DNA of 46,781 bases from DASXYU01 sp036502295 (GCA_036502295.1 DASXYU010000039.1:1-46781), one strand, 5' to 3'; positions 15,371 to 24,352 are shown, numbered from the stretch's first letter. Notes: generated by a model not told the origin, from the letters alone. Numbers and translations: made by a program.

Positions 15371-17002
15371 ATGGCGAAGATCCTCAGCTTCGACGAGGAC
15401 GCCCGCCGCGCACTGGAGCGCGGCATCGACAAGCTCGCGAACACGGTCAAGGTCACCCTCGGCCCGAAGGGACGCAACGTCGTCCTGTCAAAGAGCTTCG
15501 GCGCCCCCGTCATCACCAACGACGGTGTCACCATCGCCCGTGACATCGAACTGTCCGACCCTTACGAGAACCTCGGCGCACAGCTCGCCAAGTCGGTGGC
15601 CACCAAGACCAACGACGTCGCCGGCGACGGAACCACCACCGCCACCGTCCTCGCGCAGGCCCTCGTCAACGCCGGTATGAAGAACGTCGCCGCCGGGGCG
15701 AGCCCGTCCGCGCTCAAGCGCGGCATCGACGCGGCCGTCGAGGCCGTGAGCAACGCCCTCGACAAGGCGGCCATCCCGGTCAGCGGCCAGGAGTCGATCG
15801 CCCACGTCGCGACGATCTCCGCCCAGGACGCCACGATCGGCTCCCTCATCGGCGAAGCCTTCACGAAGGTCGGCAAGGACGGCGTCATCACCGTCGAGGA
15901 GAGCCAGACCCTCACCACCGAACTCGAATTCACCGAGGGCATGCAGTTCGACAAGGGCTTCATCAGCCCGTACTTCGTCACGGACCTCGAGCGGGGAGAC
16001 ACCAGCTTCGAGAACCCGTACATCCTCATCACCACGCAGAAGATCTCGACCATCTCCGAGCTGCTCCCGCTGCTCGAGAAGGTCGTGGAGGTGAACCGTC
16101 CTCTCGTGATCGTCGCCGAGGACGTCGACGGTGAGGCACTGTCGACACTGGTCGTCAACGCGATCCGTCGCACCTTCTCGGTCGTTGCGGTGAAGGCGCC
16201 GTTCTTCGGTGACCGCCGCAAGGCGTTCCTGCAGGACCTCGCCGTCGTCACCGGTGCGCAGGTCGTGGCGCCGGAGGTCGGCCTCAAGCTCGACCAGGCG
16301 GGTCTGGACGTGCTCGGCACCGCAGGCCGCGTCGCCGTCACGAAGGACACCACCACGGTGACCCACGGCTCGGCATCGCAGGAGGACATCAACGGTCGTG
16401 TCGCGCAGATCCGCCGCGAGATCGAGGCGAGCGACTCCGACTGGGACCGCGAGAAGTTGCAGGAGCGGCTGGCGAAGCTTGCCGGCGGCGTCGGCGTCAT
16501 CAAGGTCGGCGCGGCCACCGAGGTGGAGCTCAAGGAGCGCAAGTTCCGCATCGAGGACGCGATCTCGGCCACCCGCGCCGCGATCGAGGAGGGCATCATC
16601 GCCGGCGGCGGCGCCGCCCTCGCTCACGCGGTGAGTGCCCTGGAGAACAACCTGAGCCTCGAGGACGACGTTGCCACCGGTGTGGCGGTCGTTCGCGATT
16701 CGCTCGTCGAGCCGCTGCGGTGGATCGCCAACAACGCCGGCCTTGAGGGCTACGTCGTGGTGAACAAGGTGCAGTTGCTCGGTGTCAACGAGGGCCTGAA
16801 CGCGGCCACCGGTGAGTACGTAGACCTGCTCGCTGCCGGCGTCGTCGACCCGGTGAAGGTCACCAAGGCGGCTCTGGCCAACGCGGCCTCGGTCGCCAGC
16901 CTCGTCCTCTCGACGCAGAGCGCAATCGTGGAGAAGCCGGCCGAGGCCGAGGCTGACCACGGCCACGGCGGCCACTCGCACAGCCACGGCCCGGGCTTCT
17001 GA
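15371..17002 (+). CDS. groEL1: Chaperonin GroEL1 with histidine-rich C-terminus
   Basis: 543 residues, ATG with TTAGGAGAAAA upstream. Domains follow the standard order equatorial-intermediate-apical-intermediate-equatorial. ATP-binding motifs are TLGPKGRNVVL and GDGTTTATVLAQALV; GGGAALAHAVSAL and NAATGEYVDLLAAGVVDPVKVT are C-terminal equatorial motifs. The tail is HGHGGHSHSHGPGF instead of the usual Gly-Gly-Met repeat. This His-rich ending is the known hallmark of actinobacterial GroEL1, the copy next to groES, and could bind divalent metal. The second copy, groEL2 at 32927, has the canonical tail. Codon use resembles its neighbours and the gene is intact. Confidence 0.97.
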   Translation: MAKILSFDEDARRALERGIDKLANTVKVTLGPKGRNVVLSKSFGAPVITNDGVTIARDIELSDPYENLGAQLAKSVATKTNDVAGDGTTTATVLAQALVNAGMKNVAAGASPSALKRGIDAAVEAVSNALDKAAIPVSGQESIAHVATISAQDATIGSLIGEAFTKVGKDGVITVEESQTLTTELEFTEGMQFDKGFISPYFVTDLERGDTSFENPYILITTQKISTISELLPLLEKVVEVNRPLVIVAEDVDGEALSTLVVNAIRRTFSVVAVKAPFFGDRRKAFLQDLAVVTGAQVVAPEVGLKLDQAGLDVLGTAGRVAVTKDTTTVTHGSASQEDINGRVAQIRREIEASDSDWDREKLQERLAKLAGGVGVIKVGAATEVELKERKFRIEDAISATRAAIEEGIIAGGGAALAHAVSALENNLSLEDDVATGVAVVRDSLVEPLRWIANNAGLEGYVVVNKVQLLGVNEGLNAATGEYVDLLAAGVVDPVKVTKAALANAASVASLVLSTQSAIVEKPAEAEADHGHGGHSHSHGPGF

Positions 17003-17022
17003 TTTCGGCAACAACCGGAGCT

Positions 17023-17047
17023 GGTGATTTCGACAGGCTCAATCACC
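17023..17047. repeat. Short dispersed palindrome after groEL1
   Basis: GGTGATTTCGACAGG continues to CTCAATCACC: 7-bp arms (GGTGATT/AATCACC) around an 11-nt loop. It resembles the ends of the repeats at 39414-39454 and 11183-11221 (GGTGGTTTCGACA.. / ..CTCAACCACC), and is read as a short member of that family. Confidence 0.55.
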
Positions 17048-17060
17048 GGTAAGAGCAAAA

Positions 17061-17094
17061 CAGTGCCCCGCAGCATCCTTGCTGCGGGGCACTG
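17061..17094. terminator. Intrinsic terminator between groEL1 and whiB
   Basis: A perfect 14-bp stem, CAGTGCCCCGCAGC with GCTGCGGGGCACTG, and a 6-nt loop. It is flanked by AAAA on the left and TGCTTT on the right, so it can end transcription from both convergent genes. Confidence 0.88.
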
Positions 17095-17121
17095 TGCTTT
17101 CGGGCGCAGGTGCGCGGACTG

Positions 17122-17463
17122 TCAGCTGATGCGCTGAGCGCTATGCCCGTCACTCGCTATCGCGAGGGCGCTGAGCTGCGCGATACGGCGACGCTTGGTG
17201 AGGATGCGGTCACGCTCCTCAACGGTGGTGCCGCCCCAGATCCCGTACGGCTCGCGTGCCGTGAGTGCCCATTCCAGGCAGCTCGCGATGACCGGGCAGA
17301 TAGCGCAGACACCCTTGGCACGCGCCTCGCGGCGGGCCTTCGACGGTCCCCGTTCAGCATCCGGGTGGTAGAAGTTGTGCGTTCCCGAACCGCGGCAGGC
17401 GGCCCGGATCGCCCAGTCCCAGTCGCCCTCGTGGGGCAACGGCAGGCTGTGGATCTCGGCCAT
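17122..17463 (-). CDS. WhiB-family iron-sulfur transcriptional regulator (WhiB3/WhiD-like)
   Basis: 113 residues. Four cysteines (23, 53, 56, 62) in the C-x29-C-x2-C-x5-C arrangement ligate a [4Fe-4S] cluster, and EPYGIWGG (71-78) is the G-[VI]-W-G-G turn that contacts sigma region 4. Basic RILTKRRR follows for DNA contact. ATG 17463 is preferred because AAGGA lies 8 nt upstream; the ATG at 17481 and a much longer upstream extension in this frame overlap the neighbouring gene. Position opposite groEL1 and before guaB matches whiB3 of M. tuberculosis, although the sigD found there is missing. Likely role: redox or developmental regulation with the principal sigma factor. Confidence 0.93.
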   Translation of the reverse strand: MAEIHSLPLPHEGDWDWAIRAACRGSGTHNFYHPDAERGPSKARREARAKGVCAICPVIASCLEWALTAREPYGIWGGTTVEERDRILTKRRRIAQLSALAIASDGHSAQRIS

Positions 17464-17584
17464 CCTTGGCGTCCTTAGCATGCGCGGTTGACGCCTCCTG
17501 CGCCGACCTCTGCTCTGTACAAAGACTGAGCGGCGGAAAGGTAACGCTCCGATTTGCGGGGAGCGCCGATCTATGGGTGTTGAA

Positions 17585-17605
17585 CGTCTCAGCAGTGGCG
17601 AGACG
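17585..17605 (-). terminator. Weak hairpin after the DUF5319 gene
   Basis: CGTCTC (17585-17590) and GAGACG (17600-17605) form a 6-bp stem with a 9-nt loop, just downstream of the DUF5319 stop on the minus strand. There is no strong T-run. The rest of 17464-17612 should contain the whiB promoter, but no convincing boxes are visible. Confidence 0.3.
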
Positions 17606-17612
17606 CTGGTGG

Positions 17613-17996
17613 CTAGTTGCCGAAACGCGCGTGCGCCCGGATCGCGTCCGCGTAACCGCGTGCGTAGTCCCAGGTGACGTAGGCGTCCTCGTCCGGGTTG
17701 AAGGCCGGCTCGTGGACGTGGGTACGTCCTTCGCCGAGCAGGGCGCGGAGGTTCGCGGCCATCAGGTCCCAGCCGAAGTAGTGTTGCTCGCCGCAGTCGG
17801 CGCACTCGACGAGGATGCCCTCGACACCGACGGGTTCGAGGGCTGCACGGAAATCACGGAGTTCAGCAAGATCGGCCTGGACATCGCTTCGCTCGGCATC
17901 GGTGAGCGGCTCGATCGGCTCGGGTTCGTCCAACAGCGAGGCGGGGTCTGACGGGTCGCCGAGGAACGGGTCGATTGGACCCTCGTCCAAGTTCAT
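17613..17996 (-). CDS. DUF5319 family protein
   Basis: 127 residues, acidic at the N-terminus (MNLDEGPIDPFLGDPSDPAS and EPIEPLTDAERSDVQADLAE). The conserved core contains VECADCGEQHYFGWDLMAANL with one CxxC pair, then HEPAFNPDEDAYVTWDYARGYADA. I match it to DUF5319, the family of M. tuberculosis Rv3412, which also sits between whiB3 and guaB2. Function is unknown. The CxxC could bind metal as a dimer or act in redox chemistry. The ATG at 17996 gives the family's usual beginning. It is divergent from guaB. Confidence 0.85.
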   Translation of the reverse strand: MNLDEGPIDPFLGDPSDPASLLDEPEPIEPLTDAERSDVQADLAELRDFRAALEPVGVEGILVECADCGEQHYFGWDLMAANLRALLGEGRTHVHEPAFNPDEDAYVTWDYARGYADAIRAHARFGN

Positions 17997-18111
17997 CCGT
18001 CGTCCCCCGATCAGTGCGTCCCCGTGCGCTCATTCGATTCTTACACCTGTCTCGTGAAATGGGCACGTCGGGCACCGTGTTGTGACGGATCGGCAGGCCG
18101 CTCCTCGCCGC

Positions 18112-18117
18112 TACAAT
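18112..18117 (+). promoter_or_regulatory. Candidate -10 box of guaB
   Basis: TACAAT lies 28 nt before the guaB GTG, in the 149-bp divergent region shared with the DUF5319 gene. No clear -35 hexamer sits 17 nt upstream. CAGGAGAG follows as the ribosome binding site. Confidence 0.45.
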
Positions 18118-18145
18118 CAAGTACCGGCGCACCAGGAGAGATGAC

Positions 18146-19699
18146 GTGTTCGACGCTCAGAGTGTTGATTCGGTGGCCACCGAGGTGACCGCCAGCGGCC
18201 TGCCAGCCAAGTTCGCCCACGTAGGGCTCACCTACGACGACGTTCTGCTCCTGCCCGGTGACACGGGCTACCTCCTGCCTGCCGACATCGACACCACCAC
18301 GCGCCTGACGCGCGAGATCTCGATCAGCGTGCCGCTGCTCTCGGCCGCGATGGACACCGTCACCGAATCACGTATGGCGATTGCGATGGCGCGCCAGGGC
18401 GGCATCGGGGTGCTGCACCGCAACCTCTCCATCGAGGACCAGGCCCGCCAGGTTGACCTCGTCAAGCGCACCCAGACCGGCATGATCCCCAACCCGGTCA
18501 CCATCGGTCCCGAGGCAACCCTCGAAGAACTTGACCGGGTCTGCGGCGAGTACCGCATCTCAGGGCTTCCCGTCGTTGACACCGGCAACTGCCTGCTCGG
18601 CATGATCACCAACCGCGATCTGCGCTTCGTCCCGGTCGGGGACTGGGCCACCACCAAGGTCGACGAGGTGATGACGAAGATGCCGCTCATCACCGCGCCC
18701 GTCGGCATCAGCCATGAGGACGCGACGGCGATCCTGCGCCAGCACAAGCGCGAACGCCTCCCGCTCGTCGACGAAGAGGGACGACTCGCGGGCCTCATCA
18801 CCGTGAAGGACTTCGTCAAGTCCGAGCAGTTCCCCAACGCCAGCAAGGACGCCAACGGCCGGCTCATGGTCGGCGCGGCGATCGGCTACTTCGGCGATGC
18901 GTGGGAGCGGGCCACCACTCTTATCGATGCCGGCGTCGACGTCCTCGTCGCTGACACGGCGCACGGCTACGTCGGGCTGCTGCTCGACATGGTGAAACGG
19001 CTCAAGAGCGACCCCACGACCAAGCACGTGCAGGTGATCGGCGGCAACGTGGCGACTCGTTCCGGGGCGCAGGCCTTCGTCGATGCCGGAGCGGACGCCG
19101 TAAAGGTGGGCGTCGGTCCGGGCTCGATCTGCACGACCCGCATCGTCACCGGCGTCGGCGCACCGCAGATCACGGCGGTGTACGAGGCATCGCTGGCCTG
19201 CAAGTCCGCCGGCGTCCCGGTGATCGCCGACGGTGGTCTGCAGCACTCCGGCGACATCGCGAAGGCCATCGTTGCCGGAGCCGACTCGGTGATGATCGGA
19301 TCGCTGCTCGCCGGCACCGAGGAGTCGCCGGGCGAGCTCATCCTCATCAACGGCAAGCAGTACAAGTCCTACCGGGGCATGGGGTCGCTGGGTGCGATGA
19401 GCAGCCGCGGCAAGAAGTCCTACTCCAAGGACCGCTACTTCCAGGCCGAGGTCGACAGCGACGACAAGATCGTCCCCGAGGGCATCGAAGGGCGCGTCGC
19501 CTATCGCGGTCCGCTGTCGGCAGTGGCGCACCAGCTCGTCGGTGGTCTGCGGCAGTCGATGTTCTACGTCGGCGCAGCCACGGTTGCCGAGCTCTCCGAC
19601 AAGGGCCAGCTGATCCGCATCACGCAGGCTTCGCTCAAGGAGAGCCACCCCCACGACATCAGCGGCATCGCCGACGCCCCGAACTATTCGGCTAGCTAG
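18146..19699 (+). CDS. guaB: Inosine-5'-monophosphate dehydrogenase
   Basis: 517 residues from GTG. It oxidises IMP to XMP with NAD+, the committed step to GMP. The TIM barrel begins with LTYDDVLLLPGDTGY; two CBS domains interrupt it at about 112-235 (TLEELDRVCGEYRISGLPVVD, and AILRQHKRERLPLVDEEGRL). The catalytic cysteine is Cys329 in GVGPGSICTTRIV, followed by VPVIADGGLQHSGDIAKAI and SYRGMGSLGAM of the flap region. Full length and intact. The gene ends in TAG within the palindrome CTAGCTAG, which also supplies the stop of the convergent aldo/keto reductase. Confidence 0.97.
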   Translation: MFDAQSVDSVATEVTASGLPAKFAHVGLTYDDVLLLPGDTGYLLPADIDTTTRLTREISISVPLLSAAMDTVTESRMAIAMARQGGIGVLHRNLSIEDQARQVDLVKRTQTGMIPNPVTIGPEATLEELDRVCGEYRISGLPVVDTGNCLLGMITNRDLRFVPVGDWATTKVDEVMTKMPLITAPVGISHEDATAILRQHKRERLPLVDEEGRLAGLITVKDFVKSEQFPNASKDANGRLMVGAAIGYFGDAWERATTLIDAGVDVLVADTAHGYVGLLLDMVKRLKSDPTTKHVQVIGGNVATRSGAQAFVDAGADAVKVGVGPGSICTTRIVTGVGAPQITAVYEASLACKSAGVPVIADGGLQHSGDIAKAIVAGADSVMIGSLLAGTEESPGELILINGKQYKSYRGMGSLGAMSSRGKKSYSKDRYFQAEVDSDDKIVPEGIEGRVAYRGPLSAVAHQLVGGLRQSMFYVGAATVAELSDKGQLIRITQASLKESHPHDISGIADAPNYSAS

Positions 19700-20717
19700 T
19701 CGCGACGCCGCGCCAGAGGTCCACGCCGCCTTCGACGGCGTACTGGTCGATCTTCGTCAGCTCCTCGCTCGTCAGAGCGGGTCCGCTGATCGCGGCGATG
19801 TTGTCCTCGAGCTGCGACACGCTGGATGCGCCGACGAGGACGGAGGTGACGCGTGGATCGCGCATCGCCCACGTCAGCGCGAGCTGCGCCAGCGACTGAC
19901 CGCGTGCGGCGGCGATGTCGTTCAGTGCTCGGATGTGACGGAGGTTCGCCTCGGTGAGCTGTTCGGACGATAGCGAGGTTTCGCGCGACATCCGCGAGCC
20001 CTCGGGTACGCCGTTGAGGTACTTGTTCGTCAGCAGGCCCTGGGCGAGCGGGGTGAAGACGATGCAGCCGGCGCCGACCTCCTCCAGCGTGTCGAGCAGA
20101 CCGCCCTCGATCCACCGGTTCAGCATCGAATAGCTCGGTTGGTGGATGAACAGCGGCGTCCCCAGTTCTTTCAGGATCGCAGCGGCCTGAGCCGTCCGCT
20201 CCGCCGAGTAGGACGAGATGCCGGCATAGAGCGCGCGCCCTGACCTCACAGCGGTGTCGAGCGCACCCATCGTCTCCTCGAGCGGGGTGTCAGGATCGAA
20301 GCGGTGCGAGTAGAAGACGTCGACGTAGTCGAGTCCCATCCGCTTCAGCGACTGGTCCAGTGAGGAGAGTAGGTACTTGCGGGAGCCGAGGTTGCCGTAG
20401 GGGCCGGGCCACATGTCCCAGCCGGCTTTCGTTGAGATGAAGAGCTCGTCACGGTACGGCTTGAAGTCGCTGGCAAGGACGTGACCGAAGTTCTCCTCCG
20501 CGGAGCCGTAGGGCGGGCCGTAGTTGTTCGCGAGGTCGAAGTGTGTGACGCCGAGGTCGAAGGCGCGCTGCAGAATCGCGCGCTGCGTGTCCATCGGTTC
20601 AGCACCACCGAAGTTGTGCCAGAGGCCGAGGGAGATGGCCGGAAGGTCGATGCCGCTGCGGCCACAGCGGCGGTAGGTCATCGAGTCATAGCGGGTGGAG
20701 TCGGCAACGTAGGTCAC
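19692..20717 (-). CDS. Aldo/keto reductase, glyceraldehyde-3-phosphate reductase-like
   Basis: 341 residues. This NADPH-dependent TIM-barrel reductase is of the YghZ/Kv-beta-like branch: MTYRRCGRSGIDLPAISLGLW, HFDLANNYGPPYGSAEENFG with the catalytic Asp and Tyr, ISTKAGWDMWPGPYGNLGS, YVDVFYSHRFDPDTPLEETM, and the C-terminal cofactor segment VLVGASSVSQLEDNIAAI. Family members reduce L-glyceraldehyde 3-phosphate or methylglyoxal; the physiological substrate cannot be told from sequence. It starts 21 nt after the lipoprotein gene and could be the last gene of that operon. Its stop overlaps that of guaB by 8 bp. Confidence 0.88.
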   Translation of the reverse strand: MTYVADSTRYDSMTYRRCGRSGIDLPAISLGLWHNFGGAEPMDTQRAILQRAFDLGVTHFDLANNYGPPYGSAEENFGHVLASDFKPYRDELFISTKAGWDMWPGPYGNLGSRKYLLSSLDQSLKRMGLDYVDVFYSHRFDPDTPLEETMGALDTAVRSGRALYAGISSYSAERTAQAAAILKELGTPLFIHQPSYSMLNRWIEGGLLDTLEEVGAGCIVFTPLAQGLLTNKYLNGVPEGSRMSRETSLSSEQLTEANLRHIRALNDIAAARGQSLAQLALTWAMRDPRVTSVLVGASSVSQLEDNIAAISGPALTSEELTKIDQYAVEGGVDLWRGVATS

Positions 20718-20738
20718 GTCCTCTATTCTCCTACTCGG

Positions 20739-21395
20739 TCATTCGCTGGCGAACGCGGTCACCTTCACGTTGCAGGCGCGCAGCTGCATCTGCTTGGTGG
20801 TGAACACCTTCGAGGTGTTCGGAAGTGTGATCTGGGCGGAGTCCGACACCGGCGCGGAGCAGTTCGTGGTGGTGTTGGTGACCTGTGCCTGTGCCTCGTC
20901 CCCGGACTTGAGGAGGATCATCCCGCCGCCGTAACCGACGGGGATCTGTGCGCCGAGCGGCTTTCCGCTGCGCATCAGCTGGACGGCAGGCGAACCCTGC
21001 AGCGCGCATGCCGTCGTCGACGAGTTCGTGACGCTGATACCGGCGAGCTCCTGGCCCAGCGTCGCGCCGCCACGGAGCACGTCGAGCTTCACCTGACTCG
21101 CTGCGCAGGGCGGTGTCTGCGGCGTCGCGGAGGTTGCCGGAGCTGTCGGCGTCGTCGTATCGGTAGGTGTCGCACTAGTCGTGTCGCTGACGGACGGCAC
21201 GGTACTCGTCGTCGGAGTCTCAGTCGGAGTCTCGGTCTGTGTAGGCGCGGTACTGCTTGTCGACACCGACGGCGTCTCCGGGGAGGTGGTCGGCAGCGGA
21301 GGCGACGAGCCGCCGGTCGTGCACGCCGCAAGCAGCACCCCGCCTGCGATCAGCATGCCGGCCGTCCTCACGAACGTGACGGCCGAAGGCGTCAC
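20739..21395 (-). CDS. DUF4232 lipoprotein
   Basis: 218 residues from a GTG that overlaps the stop of the upstream 986-residue protein gene (GTGA). The signal peptide ends in the lipobox LLAAC with Cys25, so the mature protein should be a membrane-anchored lipoprotein. Residues about 30-88 are an extended Thr/Ser/Pro linker, expected to lift the domain through the cell wall. The C-terminal about 130 residues are a DUF4232 domain: KLDVLRGGATLGQELAGISV, ACALQGSPAVQLM, and QLRACNVKVTAFASE. A related domain ends the sigma-linked protein at 11978-14845. Function is unknown; coupling suggests it works with the upstream surface protein. Confidence 0.85.
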   Translation of the reverse strand: MTPSAVTFVRTAGMLIAGGVLLAACTTGGSSPPLPTTSPETPSVSTSSTAPTQTETPTETPTTSTVPSVSDTTSATPTDTTTPTAPATSATPQTPPCAASQVKLDVLRGGATLGQELAGISVTNSSTTACALQGSPAVQLMRSGKPLGAQIPVGYGGGMILLKSGDEAQAQVTNTTTNCSAPVSDSAQITLPNTSKVFTTKQMQLRACNVKVTAFASE

Positions 21396-24352
21396 TTGTC
21401 GATCCTCAGGTCCGTCGAATACGGCAGGCTGCTGACCTTGAGGCGGCTGTCCGACTGCAGCTGGTTCCACATCTCCTGCCACGCGCTGGCGCCGGTGAGC
21501 GAGCCACAGCTCTTCGCCTGGGCGCAGGCCGTCCACTCCGTGAGCGGTCCGCCGAAGTTGATCTTCGGCTTGCCCGTGGCGATACCGGTGAGCGAGATGT
21601 ACTTCCACTGCTTGGCCATGGTCGTGTTGTAGATCTGCGGCAGATTGCGGATGCGCGTCGGCGACTGCCCGCCACCGAGACCGTAGAGCCCCGCCATCGT
21701 CCAGCCGTTGTTGCAGGTCTTGGCGGTCTTGCTCGGGGAGCATCCGTCGGCGGAACCGTTGAAGAGGAAGGGTGCCTTCGTCGCAGCGAGGTAGCCGCTG
21801 AGCCAGCTCTTCGTGGCGGCGTAACTGGCGCGGAAGCCGGGCTCCACGTCGTTGGCGCCGACGATGGTGACGCCCGCGTACTTCTTCGCATACGTGACGA
21901 TCGGATCCACCACCTTGTCGGCCCATTCCTTGCCGGTCGTGCTCGAGACGTCCATGTCGTTGTTGGTGCCGATCGCGATGGTGGCGGGGGCGCTCGGCAG
22001 CTGACCCGCGGCGTAGCCGTCGACGTAGGCCTGCACGTTCGTCACGAGGGAGGCGTAGGAGATGAATCGCGTGGTCGCGGAGAGGATGACGCCGCCCTTG
22101 CTGTGGCTCTGCCCGCCGATGTCGAGCAACATGAGATAGCCGTGGCCACCCGGGTTCGCCTTCGCGTCAGCGAGGCCTTCGGCCTTCATTTGTGTTGCGT
22201 CACTGGCGCGGCCGTTCGCTATGTTGCGGATGTAGCGACTCGTGGAGATCGGTGCCGGAGTCGTCTGCGGGGGCGGTGCCGCCTGGGTGATGATCGCCGC
22301 CGAGACCGCAGCTGGTGAGGCCCCTGCCACGTTGGTGGCGATCACGCTGAAGGTGTAACTCGTCTTCGCCTTCAAGCCTGCGATCGTGGCCGTGGTGGCG
22401 GTGCCGGCCACTGTGACCACGACGTTGCCCGGTGCGGATGTGACGACGTAGCTCGTGGCGGGAGCACCACCGTCAGAGGCAGGCGCCTGCCACGTGACCG
22501 TTGCACCGCCGTAGCCCGAGAGCGCGGAGACGCCTTGTGGCGCCGAGGGCGCCACCGGGTGCACGGCGATGATGACGCCACAGCCGATCTGCACATCAGC
22601 GCCGGAGCCGACGTTCACCGCCGTGACGCAGACGGTGTGCTCCCAGTCGTCGCCAGGGCGCGGCAACGTGATCGCGAAGCCGTGGGTGGTGCCGTAGCCG
22701 GGACGCGCGGTGGCGAGGCTCGGCCGATCGACGTTCGCGAGGACGGGCGGCTGCGCGGCTCCGTCGATCGTCACCACGACGTTGATCGGATCAGCCGTGC
22801 CGAGGTCGATCGCCCACCCGGAGATGCTCATCGACGTGCCGTCGGCTGCTCGTGTGGCAGCGTCCAGCGAACCGACCGGCGAAAAACTCACCGTGATGTT
22901 CTGGCAGACCGGCGTCCCCGGTCCGGGCGTTCCGAAGGAGAGGTTGGTCGCGGCGACACAGACGGTGTGGACCCCCTCGACGGTCGTCGGAAGCGAGGCG
23001 CTGAATGCGTGGCCGCTGTGATCGCCGCTGGCGGCGTTCGCCGTCCCGCTGCCCGCCGCCGCACCGTCGAGGCTGTAGCTCACGGTCACCGGATCGGTGG
23101 TGTCAGGGTCGACTGCCCAGCCGTTCACCACGATTCCTCCCGCGGCGCCGATGGCCTGCGCGAGCGAGGTGATCTGCACCGTCGGGTTGTAGTTGAGCGT
23201 GATGCTCCGGCAGGCGACGTTGCGGCTTGCCCCCTGGCCGACGTTGACGCCGTAAAGGCAGATCGAGTGCGTTCCGGCAGGCACCTGGTATGTCCGGGTG
23301 ATCGAGTAGCCGGTCTTGGGGCCGTCCTGGTTCGCGACGGCGGTCTCCAAGGTCTTGCCGTCCATGACCACCGCGGTGCTGAGCGCTGCCGTCGTGTCGG
23401 GGTCGCTCGCCCACCCGGTGACGGTGAAGCCGCCCGGCGCCTGTGCGAGTGAGGTGATGGCGCCGATCGGGCTGAAGTCCAGGGTGATCGACTTGCAGGC
23501 GAGTTTGCTGTCCGCTCCCTTGCCGAGGTTCTTCAACGTGACGCAGACGGAGTAGGCGCCGTTCGGCGCGGCGAACATCACGGAGTAGCCGTGTTTGGCG
23601 CCGGCCTCCGGGTGCGCCTTCGCCAATGCACTGCGGCTGATCGTCGCGACGGTGGTGGCCTTGACCGTCTTGAGCGCGGTGGCGGCGGCGGTGACGCCAC
23701 CGGCGGTGGTGCCCGCCGCGACGGCCGGGACCGCCGCGGTGGCGCCGGTGACACTGAGCGCGACCTTGACCGTCGACTTGGGGGAGGTGGGATCGAAGGC
23801 CCAGCCGGCGACCTGAAGACCGCCCGGTACCTGCAGCACTCCGTCGACTGTGCCCAGCGGGTTGTAAAGGATCTTCAGCGTCTTACAACCGATCTGCACG
23901 CTGCTGGCGCTACCCCTTCCGGCGTTCACCGCCTTCACGCAGATGGTGTGGCTGCCGCTCTTCCACGGCAACGTCACTTCGTAGCCGTGCCGTGTACCGG
24001 CCGAGCGGTGCACCTTCGCGACGTCCTTGCGCGTGATGCTGGCGGTGACCTTCTTGTGGGCGGTCTTGCCGTCGACGTAGACCGCGACCTTGATCGACTT
24101 GGTGGTGTCGGGGTCGATGGCCCATCCCTTCACCACGAAGCCGGCGTCCTTCTGCTTCACCAGTTCGACGCGGCCGATCGGGTTGTGCGCCTTGAGTGAG
24201 GCGGCGTCCGCCGGGGAGGGGTCGAGAACGACGGGGGCGAGGACAGTACTGATGAGAAGCACCCCGGCAAGGATTCCGAGTCGGGTGGATCGTCGGCGGG
24301 CGCGTTTGGCCCGGGCGTGGCGGAGTGCGCGGGCGAGCAGGGATCCAGTCAT
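21392..24352 (-). CDS. Large exported protein: five GWAxDP repeats, FN3 and a novel C-terminal domain
   Basis: 986 residues. A basic N-terminus and hydrophobic segment (about 25-45) ending ADA-A near residue 51 form a signal peptide. Five imperfect repeats of about 95-130 residues follow (about 57-163, 164-292, 293-387, 388-489, 490-597). Each has a GWA-x-D or GWA-x-DP motif in an early strand, an HGY/SGH-type turn, and a Cys pair near its end (138/156, 270/286, 365/381, 465/483, 575/591) likely to form disulfides. A fibronectin type III domain spans about 601-692 (APSAPQGVSALSGYGGATVTW). The last about 285 residues are a separate domain I cannot name; strands such as GYLMLLDIGGQ, PATIAIGTNND, GVTIVGANDVEPGF and APFLFNGSADG resemble a TIM-barrel glycosidase. 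Role is unknown, probably at the cell surface. Confidence 0.82.
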   Translation of the reverse strand: MTGSLLARALRHARAKRARRRSTRLGILAGVLLISTVLAPVVLDPSPADAASLKAHNPIGRVELVKQKDAGFVVKGWAIDPDTTKSIKVAVYVDGKTAHKKVTASITRKDVAKVHRSAGTRHGYEVTLPWKSGSHTICVKAVNAGRGSASSVQIGCKTLKILYNPLGTVDGVLQVPGGLQVAGWAFDPTSPKSTVKVALSVTGATAAVPAVAAGTTAGGVTAAATALKTVKATTVATISRSALAKAHPEAGAKHGYSVMFAAPNGAYSVCVTLKNLGKGADSKLACKSITLDFSPIGAITSLAQAPGGFTVTGWASDPDTTAALSTAVVMDGKTLETAVANQDGPKTGYSITRTYQVPAGTHSICLYGVNVGQGASRNVACRSITLNYNPTVQITSLAQAIGAAGGIVVNGWAVDPDTTDPVTVSYSLDGAAAGSGTANAASGDHSGHAFSASLPTTVEGVHTVCVAATNLSFGTPGPGTPVCQNITVSFSPVGSLDAATRAADGTSMSISGWAIDLGTADPINVVVTIDGAAQPPVLANVDRPSLATARPGYGTTHGFAITLPRPGDDWEHTVCVTAVNVGSGADVQIGCGVIIAVHPVAPSAPQGVSALSGYGGATVTWQAPASDGGAPATSYVVTSAPGNVVVTVAGTATTATIAGLKAKTSYTFSVIATNVAGASPAAVSAAIITQAAPPPQTTPAPISTSRYIRNIANGRASDATQMKAEGLADAKANPGGHGYLMLLDIGGQSHSKGGVILSATTRFISYASLVTNVQAYVDGYAAGQLPSAPATIAIGTNNDMDVSSTTGKEWADKVVDPIVTYAKKYAGVTIVGANDVEPGFRASYAATKSWLSGYLAATKAPFLFNGSADGCSPSKTAKTCNNGWTMAGLYGLGGGQSPTRIRNLPQIYNTTMAKQWKYISLTGIATGKPKINFGGPLTEWTACAQAKSCGSLTGASAWQEMWNQLQSDSRLKVSSLPYSTDLRIDK

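Noticed and set aside
15488..17014. 508-codon minus-strand frame across groEL1
   Set aside because: No recognisable domain; composition is that of a reverse shadow of groEL1. The same holds for the 422-codon frame opposite groEL2.
17464..17805. N-terminal extension of whiB to 227 residues
   Set aside because: It is Arg/Pro-rich low-quality sequence overlapping DUF5319, and the WhiB domain starts properly at 17463 with a ribosome binding site.
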